Below are positions 1 through 8,451 of a stretch of 50,733 nt of DNA, piece after piece. The DNA lies in assembly GCA_028690035.1 (NCBI GenBank), contig JAQVCA010000013.1:1-50733 (forward strand), read 5' to 3'. Position numbers and translations under genes: made by a program. The notes beneath the pieces were generated by a model. That model worked only from the letters and a program-made list of their open reading frames with translations, did not search any database and had not been told where the DNA came from. Each line of letters starts with the position of its first letter. The stretch's first letter is position 1. This DNA comes from Comamonas sp. GTDB lineage: Bacteria > Pseudomonadota > Gammaproteobacteria > Burkholderiales > Burkholderiaceae_C.

Positions 1-1
1 G

Positions 2-250
<249 letters not shown>

Positions 251-412
251 GCAGGGAGCTAAGAACTCCACAAAGCAGGGGCAACATCAGTGCGCGCCGG
301 GCAAAAAGCACGCGTGCAGTAAGTCTGGCTGCGTTGCGCGCCATCAAATGATGGCGTGCAAGCCCTTTATAGGTCCCAAACTTTCTGGCCGAAGTGGCGA
401 GAATGTCGCCAA

Positions 413-432
413 AATTTCCCCATCGGTAAATT
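413..432. promoter_or_regulatory. Operator-like palindrome O1 upstream of hipB
   Basis: A 20-bp imperfect palindrome, AATTTCC-N6-GTAAATT, with one mismatch from perfect symmetry. It has the same half-sites as the palindrome at 463-482, exactly 50 bp away (about five helical turns). Its position just upstream of the predicted -35 fits autorepression by the HipB-like protein, possibly as a complex with HipA. Function is inferred from symmetry, repetition and position. Confidence 0.6.
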
Positions 433-436
433 ATTC

Positions 437-465
437 TTGCAACATCACCGTGTTGCCCCCATAAT
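437..465 (+). promoter_or_regulatory. Predicted sigma70 promoter of hipBA
   Basis: TTGCAA (437-442) and CATAAT (460-465) are separated by 17 bp. The -35 begins 4 bp after palindrome O1 and the -10 overlaps the left half-site of palindrome O2, a layout in which a bound repressor would block RNA polymerase. Confidence 0.5.
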
Positions 466-482
466 TTCCCGAACAGGAAATT
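463..482. promoter_or_regulatory. Operator-like palindrome O2 overlapping the hipB ribosome-binding site
   Basis: A perfect 20-bp palindrome, AATTTCC-N6-GGAAATT. Its right arm contains the AGGAAA that would serve as Shine-Dalgarno for the GTG at 486, so the operator overlaps both the -10 and the ribosome-binding site. The arrangement resembles known HipB operators (paired half-sites with a short spacer) but the half-site sequence is different from the E. coli one. Confidence 0.65.
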
Positions 483-485
483 GAC

Positions 486-737
486 GTGCCCCAGCCCCAG
501 CCTTTGATACCACTCGATACGCCCCAGGCACTCGGCCAGGCCATGCGCCACGCGCGCAAGCAACTGGGCCTGACCCAGCCGCAACTGGCACTGGCTGCAG
601 GCGTGGGCGTGCGCTTTATCGTGGATTTGGAGGCGGGCAAACCCACCTTGCGCCTGGAGCACATCCTGCGCGTGCTGCACGCCCTGGGGGGTACGCTGGC
701 GATTGCAGGCCTGCCGACTACGGCAGAAAGCGCTTGA
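486..737 (+). CDS. hipB: HipB-like antitoxin, HTH_3 DNA-binding protein
   Basis: An 83-aa helix-turn-helix protein of the Cro/C1-XRE type. The core runs ALGQAMRHARKQLGLTQPQL, then LALAAGVGVRFIVDLEAGK, over about residues 13-53. It would act as antitoxin and autorepressor of the downstream HipA kinase. The GTG start at 486 follows AGGAAA by 5 nt. The stop is one base before the hipA ATG, so the two are surely co-transcribed and probably translationally coupled. Two palindromes at 413-432 and 463-482 are the likely operators. The length is typical of HipB proteins. Assignment rests on the HTH plus the adjacent hipA; an HTH this small could not be named on its own. Confidence 0.85.
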   Translation: MPQPQPLIPLDTPQALGQAMRHARKQLGLTQPQLALAAGVGVRFIVDLEAGKPTLRLEHILRVLHALGGTLAIAGLPTTAESA

Positions 738-738
738 C

Positions 739-2055
739 ATGCCCCGGCAGCTCAACGTCTGGCTTTCTGGCCACCACATCGGCACCTTGGCGCAAATCGA
801 TGGCCGCCTGGGCTTTCGCTATGCCGACGAGTGGCTTGCCTACGCAGGCGCTGTGCCTCTGTCCCAATCGTTGCCCTTGCAGGCCGCGCCCTTTGATGAC
901 CGCAGCACGCGCCCGTTTTTTGCCGGGCTGCTGCCCGAGGGCGATCAACGCAAGCGCATTGCCCAGGCGCTGCATGTTTCGCGCCAGAACGACTTTGCCC
1001 TGCTGGACGGCATTGGCGGCGAATGCGCGGGTGCCGTCAGCCTGCTCGAACCTGGCCAAACACCCCAGGTCACTGAAGTGCCCAACGCCGTGCGCTGGCT
1101 GGACGATGCTGAACTGCTGCGCCTGATTGAAGAAATGCCCCAACGCCCCATGCGCGCGGGCGATGCCGACATCCGCCTGTCGCTGGCGGGCGCGCAAGAC
1201 AAGCTGCCGGTGGTGGCCGAAGGCGCTCGCATCGGCTTGCCGCGCTTTGGTAGCCCCAGCACGCACATCCTCAAACCCGCCATTACCAGCACGGCGGGCA
1301 TTGAGGGCAGCGTCTTCAACGAAGGTTTTTGCCTGGCACTGGCCAGCGCCCTCGGGCTGGAGGCTGCCCCGGCCCACATGCAACGCGTAGGCGACTGCAC
1401 CTACCTGCTGGTGACGCGTTACGACCGCCAGCGCAGCGCCAACGGCGCCTGGGTGCGCCTGCACCAAGAAGACTTTTGCCAGGCGCTGGGCGTGGTGCCA
1501 GAAACCAAATACCAGAACGAAGGCGGCCCCGATCTGGCGCAAAGCTTTGCCCTGCTGCGCCGCGCCACCCGCCCCAGTGCCCCGCAACTGCTCAAGCTGC
1601 TGGACTACGTCATCTTCCACACCCTGATTGGCAACCACGACGCCCACGGCAAAAACTTCTCGCTGCTTTACACCGCGCGCGGTGCCGTGCTGGCACCGCT
1701 GTACGACGCCCTGAGCACCGCCGTTTATGCGCGCCTGACCGACAAAATGGCCATGAAAATCGGCGACAAATACCGGTTTTCGCAAGTGCAGGCCAGCCAC
1801 TGGGAGCGCTTTGCCGCCGAAGCGGGCCTATCGCCCGCGCAAACCAAAAAACGCATCCTGGGCATAGCGCAACGCCTGCCTGCCCTAGCGCAAACGCAGT
1901 GGGCCGCCTGGCAGGCCCAGGGCGACGACCACCCCATATTGGCCCAGATCGTGGCCCTGATCGCGCAGCGCTGCAGCCTGACCCAGCGCCGCCTTACCCA
2001 GCCGCATACGCCGCTAGAGACCACACCTCTGGCCGGTGTGGACTCTTCATTTTGA
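739..2055 (+). CDS. hipA: HipA-family serine/threonine kinase toxin
   Basis: A 438-aa HipA family protein. The N-terminal couple_hipA domain (about 1-110: NVWLSGHHIGTL, FFAGLLPEGDQR) precedes the kinase body. The ATP-binding loop is RLSLAGAQDK, whose Ser148 aligns with the autophosphorylated Ser150 of E. coli HipA. The catalytic loop is NHDAHGKNF, with Asp301 and Asn306 corresponding to Asp309 and Asn314. The metal-binding Asp323 is in LAPLYDALS. In E. coli this kinase phosphorylates glutamyl-tRNA synthetase and arrests growth; the target here is inferred only. All key residues are present, so the toxin looks functional. The ATG at 739 follows the hipB stop by one base. The TGA at 2053-2055 lies inside a palindromic repeat (2051-2106), so the last few residues may be remodelled by that insertion. 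Confidence 0.92.
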   Translation: MPRQLNVWLSGHHIGTLAQIDGRLGFRYADEWLAYAGAVPLSQSLPLQAAPFDDRSTRPFFAGLLPEGDQRKRIAQALHVSRQNDFALLDGIGGECAGAVSLLEPGQTPQVTEVPNAVRWLDDAELLRLIEEMPQRPMRAGDADIRLSLAGAQDKLPVVAEGARIGLPRFGSPSTHILKPAITSTAGIEGSVFNEGFCLALASALGLEAAPAHMQRVGDCTYLLVTRYDRQRSANGAWVRLHQEDFCQALGVVPETKYQNEGGPDLAQSFALLRRATRPSAPQLLKLLDYVIFHTLIGNHDAHGKNFSLLYTARGAVLAPLYDALSTAVYARLTDKMAMKIGDKYRFSQVQASHWERFAAEAGLSPAQTKKRILGIAQRLPALAQTQWAAWQAQGDDHPILAQIVALIAQRCSLTQRRLTQPHTPLETTPLAGVDSSF

Positions 2056-2106
2056 TAGCTGCTAGCGCCCGTCCCATAAGCGCTAGAGCCACTTTTGACC
2101 TATAAA
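2051..2106. repeat. Palindromic element, AGCTGCTAGCGC family, at the hipA stop
   Basis: It starts TTTGATAGCTGCTAGCGC and continues with a second inverted arm AAGCGCTAGAGCC, ending in an AT-rich tail. The arms match those of the elements at 24456-24552, 37102-37195 and 46060-46148. The hipA stop codon is inside it. Confidence 0.65.
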
Positions 2107-2122
2107 AACCGCCCCCACCTCC

Positions 2123-2935
2123 ATGAACAAATCCCACCTCAAGCAATACGCCCCGCAGGCGCGCAAAGACTTCATCGCCGCCGTCACCGCGCGCGCACTT
2201 GTTGGGGCTGGATGAGCAAGGCGGCCAGCTGCAGGTGGCGCCCGCGCAAACCCAGGGCGACGTGGCTGTGATTGCGGGCCAGCCCCGGCGCGCTGCCCGA
2301 TTTGCTGACCCACGCCGCTGACATCGCCCAAACCGCCAGCCTGCCCGGCCTGAACACCGCCCAGGTGCTGGAGCTGAAGCTGGCCGGCAACCGCGACGGC
2401 GAGCTGTACCGCCTGCTGCTGGTGGCCCAGTGCAACGCCCTGTCTGCCGCCATGCCGTTTTTGTTTGAGCGCATCGACGACGACACCGAGCTGCTGCTGC
2501 CCGACCACCTGCTGCGCACCGACTCCATCATCGCCAAGCTGATTGCGGGCGTGCCCGAGGAAGACTGGCAAGAAATCGAAGTGATTGGCTGGCTCTACCA
2601 GTTCTACATCAGCGAGAAAAAAGACCAGGTGATTGGCAAAGTGGTGAAAAGCGAGGACATTCCCGCCGCCACCCAGCTGTTCACCCCCAACTGGATCGTG
2701 CAGTACCTGGTGCAAAACAGCGTGGGCCGCCTGTGGCTGATGGCCAACCCCGGCAGCCAGCTGGCCAGCCAATGGCCCTACTACATCCAGCCCGCCGAGC
2801 AAACGCCCGAGGTGCAAGCCCAGCTGGATGCGCTGATCCAGACCCGCATTGCCGAAGACGGCGACACCCTCAACCCCGAAACCATCACCTGTTTGGACCC
2901 CGCCTGCGGCAGTTGCCACATTCTGGTGGTGGCCT
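2123..2935 (+). pseudogene. pglX: BREX adenine-specific methyltransferase PglX, N-terminal remnant
   Basis: The ATG at 2123 opens a frame that reads like PglX (MNKSHLKQYAPQARKDF) but stops at 2213-2215. Homology continues in a second frame (LLGLDEQGGQLQVAPAQTQG), then in a third from about 2290 (PDLLTHAADIAQTASLPGLN, LPFLFERIDD-type text, TELLLPDHLLRTDSII, IGWLYQFYISEKKDQVIGKV). The stretch normally found between the second and third blocks (tens of residues) is missing, so there are at least two frameshifts and a deletion. The SAM-binding motif reads DPACGSCHIL, where the family has DPACGSGHIL. The gene is cut at 2935 by the inverted repeat of an IS element, before the catalytic NPPY motif. 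BREX is a phage-defence system; nothing else of it is in the window. Not functional. Confidence 0.85.
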
Positions 2936-3755
2936 GGCGTTGTTGCATAAATCGATTTCAGTTTGAACTTCCCCCAACCCCAGACGTGGCTATGCCACGG
3001 CTGCCGTCTGAGGACGGCCCAGTTCTGTAAATCGATTCAATATGGCTGCTCGGATGTGCAGCTCATTGACTTGCCGCTCAAAGGTGCGAGACATCAGCCG
3101 TTCACCCAATCGTTTGATGCAGTTCATCTTTGTTTCTATGCGCAAAGGCTTGCTCTTTGCGTATTCGAGCATTCTTTCGAGGAGGAATGATGGGTATGGC
3201 TCCTCGCTCCATGAGCGCCTCATAGATTGGCTGCATGTCGTAAGCGCCGTCGCCCGTCAGGCTGTTCAGCACCTCATCTTTCGGCAATTGATGTAGCAAG
3301 TCAGCAATTACTGCTGCATCGCTGACGTTGTTGGATGTCACACAGATTGCCCTGATAGATGCAACCCTTCTTGGGTGCGCGTGTACGGCACTTGCACATT
3401 CAAGTCGAGCTGTCGCCTGCATAGCGTGCTGAAGTTAGGCACTGGCCAAGCAAGCCCGCACAAGTGCAGCACCGACTCGACAAGGCCCGTGGTCTGGCGC
3501 AGCGCCAATCCAAACAGGTTCTTGAGTGTCAGACAAAATTGGATGGCGCTATCCGAGAACTTCGGACTACGTCCGCGTTTGCCGCTGGCCGCGGCAAACC
3601 AGCACATGCGCTTGTCCAGCCACACCGTCAAAGAGCCCCGAGCTTTAAGGGCTGCGTTGTACTGTTTGCAGTTGCTGGTTCGATAGCGGGGCTTGCTGGG
3701 CTGAGTCATGCAGCGAGCCTACCGCCCAAAGAGCAACGATTTATGCAACAACGCC
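2936..3755 (-). mobile_element. Internally deleted IS903-like (IS5-family) element
   Basis: The left end GGCGTTGTTGCATAAATCG (2936-2954) is repeated exactly, inverted, at 3737-3755. These 19-bp ends closely resemble the IS903 end (GGCTTTGTTGAATAAATC). The element is 820 bp against about 1.05 kb for IS903, and its transposase is broken. The flanking 9-mers, TGGTGGCCT on the left and GTCTTCAAC on the right, do not match. An IS903-type insertion should leave a 9-bp duplication, so the flanks were probably joined by recombination or deletion after insertion. Confidence 0.85.
2990..3709 (-). pseudogene. IS903-like DDE transposase with two internal deletions
   Basis: Read on the minus strand from ATG at 3709. 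The N-terminal part is normal (YNAALKARGSLTVWLDKRM, RGRSPKFSDSAIQFCLTLK, LFGLALRQTTGLVESV) as far as RTQEGLHL. Near 3350 the frame jumps to RAICVTSNNVSDAAVIADLL, losing the stretch with the first catalytic Asp. It then reads GDGAYD (second catalytic Asp) and IPIIPPRKNARIRK, and near 3140 a second deletion/frameshift joins it to ETKMNCIKRLGERLMSRTFE, the normal C-terminus with the catalytic Glu. The ends remain intact, so the element could still be moved by a related transposase supplied in trans. Confidence 0.85.
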
Positions 3756-3759
3756 GTCT

Positions 3760-6633
3760 TCAACAATCAGTAGGCGCATGGAGGGAAGGCAGCCCAGAGT
3801 GGTTGCGCACAAAATCGGTCACGGCCTGCGGTGGTAACGGGCGGCTGAAGAAGTAGCCTTGTACCTCGTCGCAGCCTTGCTCTTGCAGAAACTGCAGCTG
3901 CTGCGGCGTTTCCACCCCTTCGGCGATGGTGTGCATCTCCAAGCTGTGCGCCATTTGGATGATGGCACGCACGATGGCCTGGTCTTCGGTGTTGCTGCAC
4001 AGATCGCGCACAAAGGACTGGTCGATTTTGAGGGTGTGGATGTGAAAGCGCTTGAGGTAGCTCAGCGACGAGTACCCGGTGCCAAAGTCGTCGATCGACA
4101 GGGCCACGCCCAGGCGCACCAGCTCTTGCATGCACAGGGCGCCAGCTTCAGGGTTTTTCATGGCGACGGCTTCGGTCAATTCCAGCTCCAAGTATTGGGC
4201 GGGAACCTGGGTTTCTTGCAGCAGGCGCTGCACCAGCTGGGGCAGGTCGGTTTGGCCGAACTGCTGCGCCGAGAGGTTGATGGCCACCGTCAGCGGCGGC
4301 AGGCCCTGATCCAGCCACTGGCGCAGCTGCAGTAAGGCGGTGCGCAGCACCCATTCGCCAATGGGTAGGATGTGGCCGTTGGTCTCGGCCAGCGGGATGA
4401 ATTCGCCGGGCGACACATGACCCCACTGCGGGCTGTGCCAGCGCAGCAGCGCCTCCAGCCCCTTCACGCGGCCAGTGTGCAGGCAGACCTGGGGCTGATA
4501 GACCAGTTGCAGCTCGTGGCGCGCCAGGGCCTGTTTGAGGGCGGTGCTCAGCGCCAACGTGCGCGCAGCGCGCTCTTGCATGGCAGGGGCGTAGAAGCCG
4601 TAGCTGTTGCGCCCTTCTTCCTTGGTGCGGTACATGGCCGCTTCGGCGTTTTGCTGCAGGGCATGGATGTCTTGCCCATCGTCGGGGCACAGCGCAATGC
4701 CAATCGATGCCGACACCAGCACCTCCTGCTCGGCCAGCTGGAACGGGCGTGTCAATTCTTGGAGCAGTGCCTGTGCTTGCTGGGCGGCGCCATGCTGCTG
4801 TGTATTGGGCAGCAGGGCGACAAAGTCGTCGCCCGAGATACGTGCCAGCGTGTCCTGCGGGCGCAGCGCCCGGCGCAGGCGCTGTGCCACTTGCAGCAGC
4901 AGCAGATCGCCAATGTTGTGCCCCAGCGCGTCGTTGATGTCCTTGAAGTGGTCCAGGTCGATCCACAACAGCGCCATGTGCCGGCCTTGCTGGCGCGTGT
5001 AGGTAAATTGTTCACCCAGCAGCGAGCGGTTGGGCAGGTTGGTCAGCTGGTCGTAGTGCGTGAGCTGCTGCAGGCGTTTGGCGGCTTTTTTCTTTTCGGT
5101 GATGTCTTCTTTGTGCGCCAGATAGTGCGTGATCTCGCCCTGGTCGTTGCGCAGCGGATAGACCAATATGGACTCGGTGATCTCTTCCCTGTTTTTGCGC
5201 AGGTTGATCAGCTCACCCTGCCATGATTTACCTTGTGAGAGCTGGCGCCACATGGCTTGGTAGGTGGCCTGCGGTGTTTTGCCCGATTGCAGGATGCTGG
5301 AGTTTTGTCCCAGCACTTCGGCTGCGCTGTAGCCAGTGATGTGCGTGAATGCCTCATTCACATATTCGATGTGCGCTTGCCGGTTGGTGATGACGATGGA
5401 CAGCGGGCTTTGCGCCACGGCCTGCGACAGTTGACTCAGTGTTTGTGCCGTGCGCTGACGTTCGGTGATGTCGCGCGAGATCACCAGAAAATGCTGAGGG
5501 CGGTTGTGCTGGGCGGGCAGGCGTGCAATCGATTGCTCAAACAGCTTGTTCACGCCGCGCACCGGCAGGTGAATGATCTTGCCGTGGGAGGTGCCGTGTT
5601 CTTTGGCCTCCTGCAGTGCCTGCATCATGGTGACGGCACTGTCGTGGGGCAGGATGTCGTACACGCTACGCCCCAGTAGCATTTCCACAGGCTCGGACAA
5701 CTCCTCACAGCGCGGGGTGTGTACCTGTCGGTAGTAGCCGTGCTCATCGATTTCGAAGAGCAAATCGGGCAGGGCGCGTAAAGTGGCATCGAGCTGCTGG
5801 CGCGATTGCTCCAGCATGGTGTAAGGCTGGCGCACGGCTTCGACAAACACCGCGTAGTACAGAAAGCCATAGGCCAGCACCTTGTACACATGGCCCAGCA
5901 TGTTGTAGGCATCAGAGGCCTGGGTGTATAGCGTGAACAGGATGCCCGCCTGGGCCAGTAAACAGGACGTGACCAGCAAGGCACTGGCGTTGTATTGCCG
6001 TGGCTGGCGCAGGCGCCGTAAAAACAGCAGCGCTGCCAATGCATACAGGGCAATAAGCAGATATTCGGTGCCCAGCTTCCATGCGGTCAGACCTTGACCG
6101 GGAACCAACATGCGCGGTAGCAGGTTGGGTGCGTAAAAAATCAGTCCATGCGTGAGCAGCACATACAGCAGCAGTCCCAGTGCCAGGCGCTGGCGTGCGC
6201 ACGCATGGGCCACACGCTGCCAGGGCAGCCAGGCGGCAGCCAGCAGCAGTCCCGCATCCAGTAGCCGCGCCGAGAACCAGAATTGCAGCGACTTATCGGC
6301 TGTATTGGTGGTGACATAGTCCGGCATGCCTGGGGGCGACAGTCCATGGGAAAAATCCAGCAGCGCCACCCCTGCAAACCCCATGCCCAATATCCACATG
6401 CTGAATGGCAGTTGCTGGTGGCGCGTCGTCCAGGCCAAAGCCGAGATCAGCATGCACGCTCCAATAGCCAGGGTCTCTAGGCCCATGTGCATGGGCAGGT
6501 GAAAGGACGGCTCCCCATCTGGCAGGTGCGGCAACAACCACAGCGCCAGCAGCAAGCCCAGAAAGGACAGTCCCACAGTGGACGCTGCCAAGCGCAAATC
6601 GGGGCGATGGCTGGGGTGCAGGGAGGTAAGCAC
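3760..6633 (-). CDS. Membrane-anchored PAS-PAS-GGDEF-EAL c-di-GMP protein (MASE3-like sensor)
   Basis: About 957 aa from the GTG at 6633. The N-terminal multi-helix membrane region (about 10-268) contains LLDFSHGLSPPGMPDYVT and looks like a MASE3 sensor. PAS 1 follows (about 283-395, LRALPDLLFEIDEHG), then PAS 2 (about 397-520, YVNEAFTHITGYSAAEVLG). The GGDEF domain (about 527-687) has a degenerate signature, RISGDDF, so cyclase activity is uncertain. The EAL domain (about 697-945) keeps the catalytic set: LEALLRW, INLSAQQF, LELTEAV, DDFGTGYSSLSYLKR, IAEGVET, QGYFFSRP. The most likely net activity is c-di-GMP phosphodiesterase. An upstream TTG at 6762 is in frame but sits in the tRNA terminator stem, so I prefer 6633. 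The gene ends 4 bp from the IS903-like element, yet the EAL domain is complete. Confidence 0.85.
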   Translation of the reverse strand: MLTSLHPSHRPDLRLAASTVGLSFLGLLLALWLLPHLPDGEPSFHLPMHMGLETLAIGACMLISALAWTTRHQQLPFSMWILGMGFAGVALLDFSHGLSPPGMPDYVTTNTADKSLQFWFSARLLDAGLLLAAAWLPWQRVAHACARQRLALGLLLYVLLTHGLIFYAPNLLPRMLVPGQGLTAWKLGTEYLLIALYALAALLFLRRLRQPRQYNASALLVTSCLLAQAGILFTLYTQASDAYNMLGHVYKVLAYGFLYYAVFVEAVRQPYTMLEQSRQQLDATLRALPDLLFEIDEHGYYRQVHTPRCEELSEPVEMLLGRSVYDILPHDSAVTMMQALQEAKEHGTSHGKIIHLPVRGVNKLFEQSIARLPAQHNRPQHFLVISRDITERQRTAQTLSQLSQAVAQSPLSIVITNRQAHIEYVNEAFTHITGYSAAEVLGQNSSILQSGKTPQATYQAMWRQLSQGKSWQGELINLRKNREEITESILVYPLRNDQGEITHYLAHKEDITEKKKAAKRLQQLTHYDQLTNLPNRSLLGEQFTYTRQQGRHMALLWIDLDHFKDINDALGHNIGDLLLLQVAQRLRRALRPQDTLARISGDDFVALLPNTQQHGAAQQAQALLQELTRPFQLAEQEVLVSASIGIALCPDDGQDIHALQQNAEAAMYRTKEEGRNSYGFYAPAMQERAARTLALSTALKQALARHELQLVYQPQVCLHTGRVKGLEALLRWHSPQWGHVSPGEFIPLAETNGHILPIGEWVLRTALLQLRQWLDQGLPPLTVAINLSAQQFGQTDLPQLVQRLLQETQVPAQYLELELTEAVAMKNPEAGALCMQELVRLGVALSIDDFGTGYSSLSYLKRFHIHTLKIDQSFVRDLCSNTEDQAIVRAIIQMAHSLEMHTIAEGVETPQQLQFLQEQGCDEVQGYFFSRPLPPQAVTDFVRNHSGLPSLHAPTDC

Positions 6634-6747
6634 AAAAACGATGCAGAAGGAGCAGAAAGAATGTACGCGGATCGTACAAAAACCCAAGCGCCCAAGAGCG
6701 TCAGGGCGATCTGGCGATGCTGGGAGCAGGGGTATGCGCAGCCATGC

Positions 6748-6782
6748 AAAAAGCCTGCTCAACCAAGAGGCTGAGCAGGCTT
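6748..6782 (-). terminator. Rho-independent terminator of tRNA-Ser
   Basis: The 11-bp stem AAGCCTGCTCA / TGAGCAGGCTT (6751-6761 with 6772-6782) has a 10-nt loop. On the minus strand it is followed by a run of T (6752 to 6748). It lies just 3' of the tRNA gene and before the c-di-GMP gene. Confidence 0.85.
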
Positions 6783-6789
6783 TGCAATG

Positions 6790-6880
<91 letters not shown>

Positions 6881-6935
6881 GGCGGTGAAGCTAGCATTGT
6901 AGCCTAGGAAAATACCGATTTTCCGATTTTTCAGC

Positions 6936-7850
6936 TTATTTTGTATTTCCTTGCTGAACCACCCGCATGGCCGAGGCGATGAGGCCCGAGACCTCGGAAA
7001 TATTGCTGGGTACGATGAGCGTGGTGTTGGCATCTTGCGCCACTTTGCTGTAAGCCTGCACGGCGCTTTCGGCAATTTTCAGCTGCACGGCTTCGGCGCC
7101 GCCCGGTTTTTCAATGGCAGCGGCCACGCGCTCCAGCGCCTGGGCGGTGGCTGAGGCCACGGTGACCAAGGCCTGGGCCTCGCCCTGGGCTTTGTTGATG
7201 GCCGCTTGCTTTTCCCCTTCAGAGCGGGCGATGAAAGCCTCGCGCTCGCCGGTGGCGATGTTGATCTGCTCTTGGCGGCGGCCTTCGGAGGCCGCAATCA
7301 GCGCGCGCTTTTCGCGTTCGGCGGTGATTTGCGCTTGCATGGCGCGCAGGATTTCGTTGGGCGGGGTCAGGTCTTTGATTTCGTAGCGCAGCACCTTCAC
7401 TCCCCAGTTCAGCGCTGCCTCGTCGATGGCGTTGACCACCTGGGCGTTGATCATGTCGCGCTCTTCAAAGGTTTTGTCCAGCTCCAGTTTGCCGATCACG
7501 CTGCGCAGCGAGGTCTGCGCCAGCTGCGTGACGGCCATGATGTAGTTGGACGAGCCATAGCTGGCACGCATGGCATCGGTGACCTGAAAGTACAAAATCC
7601 CATCGACCTGCAGCTGTGTGTTGTCGCGCGTGATGCAGACCTGGCTGGGCACATCCAGCGGAATTTCTTTCAGACTGTGCTTGTAGGCAATGCGATCGAC
7701 AAACGGCACGATGAAGTTCAACCCGGGCGTGAGCGTGCCCGCGTACTTGCCCAGGCGCTCGCGCACCCAGGCGTGCTGTTGGGGCACGACTTTGACCGAT
7801 TGCGTGATGAACACCACGGCAACCACAAATAAAACGATCGCTACTTCCAT
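6936..7850 (-). CDS. qmcA: SPFH/Band-7 membrane protease-associated protein (QmcA/paraslipin-like)
   Basis: 304 aa. One N-terminal membrane helix (about 2-20, MEVAIVLFVVAVVFITQSV) is followed by an SPFH domain (PQQHAWVRERLGKYAGTLTP, GLNFIVPFVDRIAY, TRDNTQLQVDGILYF) and a long Ala/Glu-rich coiled coil from about 170 (AEREKRALIAASEGRRQEQI). Such proteins form large membrane-bound assemblies that organise or modulate proteases in membrane microdomains. GAGAGG lies 8-9 nt before the ATG. It is 72 bp downstream of an NfeD-family gene on the same strand, the classic SPFH-NfeD pairing. Confidence 0.92.
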   Translation of the reverse strand: MEVAIVLFVVAVVFITQSVKVVPQQHAWVRERLGKYAGTLTPGLNFIVPFVDRIAYKHSLKEIPLDVPSQVCITRDNTQLQVDGILYFQVTDAMRASYGSSNYIMAVTQLAQTSLRSVIGKLELDKTFEERDMINAQVVNAIDEAALNWGVKVLRYEIKDLTPPNEILRAMQAQITAEREKRALIAASEGRRQEQINIATGEREAFIARSEGEKQAAINKAQGEAQALVTVASATAQALERVAAAIEKPGGAEAVQLKIAESAVQAYSKVAQDANTTLIVPSNISEVSGLIASAMRVVQQGNTK

Positions 7851-7922
7851 GGCCGGGGCCTCTCTGTTGTTAAGTGTTTGAAGTGTCTCGGTAGCGGAAA
7901 AACCAGGAGCTCGGTCTGAGTC

Positions 7923-8348
7923 TCAGGCTTTATCCACCAGGAGGCGATTGCCTTGCACCTCCACGATGCGAAAGCTGCCCGCCACGGGCAGCGCACCGGG
8001 GCGCAGGGCCACCGTCCACAGGCTGCCCCGGTAGGGGATACGGGCGGTGCCATCGTGGCCCCATTCGGGCACATGCACGGTTTCGCCGATGTCCAGATTC
8101 AGATCGGGGTTGGCGCTGGCAGGCAGGCGCGGGCCGCGTGCGCGGCGGATGCGTCGCCCCAGCAGGATGCTGCAGGCTCCCACGATGGCGGCGCTGCTGA
8201 TTTGTGCGGGCCAGTCTAGTCCCAGGTGGGCCGCCAGCGCGCCAGCGGCCAAGCCAGTGCCGATCATGAGCAGATAAATCGTGCCGGTGAGCAGCTCCGC
8301 GGCCATGGTCAAGCCCACAAAAATCCACCAAACGGTGCTTGCCTGCAT
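7923..8348 (-). CDS. NfeD-family membrane protein, partner of the SPFH protein
   Basis: 141 aa. The N-terminus has two or three hydrophobic helices (STVWWIFVGLTMAAELLTG, IYLLMIGTGLAAGALAAHLG, ISSAAIVGACSILLG), followed by a soluble C-terminal OB-fold-like domain (GETVHVPEWGHDGTARIPYR, GSFRIVEVQGNRLLVDK), the NfeD layout in its short form. It probably anchors and co-assembles with the stomatin-like protein encoded immediately downstream. It is first in the minus-strand pair and divergent from the decarboxylase gene, with about 100 bp of shared upstream region. Confidence 0.85.
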   Translation of the reverse strand: MQASTVWWIFVGLTMAAELLTGTIYLLMIGTGLAAGALAAHLGLDWPAQISSAAIVGACSILLGRRIRRARGPRLPASANPDLNLDIGETVHVPEWGHDGTARIPYRGSLWTVALRPGALPVAGSFRIVEVQGNRLLVDKA

Positions 8349-8451
8349 GAAGGGGTGCCTTTCTTGGTCGGGGGGTCGTCAGATTGACTCGGATATTACT
8401 TACACTGCGCGACTCTTTCCGTTTTAACGCCCAAATTTAGAGGGGGTGCGC

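Noticed and set aside
251..412. Right inverted repeat of the IS3 element
   Set aside because: Without the left end I cannot verify any candidate sequence as a terminal repeat.
6633..6762. TTG start at 6762 for the PAS-GGDEF-EAL gene
   Set aside because: It lies inside the tRNA-Ser terminator stem, and the added 43 residues look non-coding. The GTG at 6633 just before the membrane region is preferred, though it lacks a strong ribosome-binding site.
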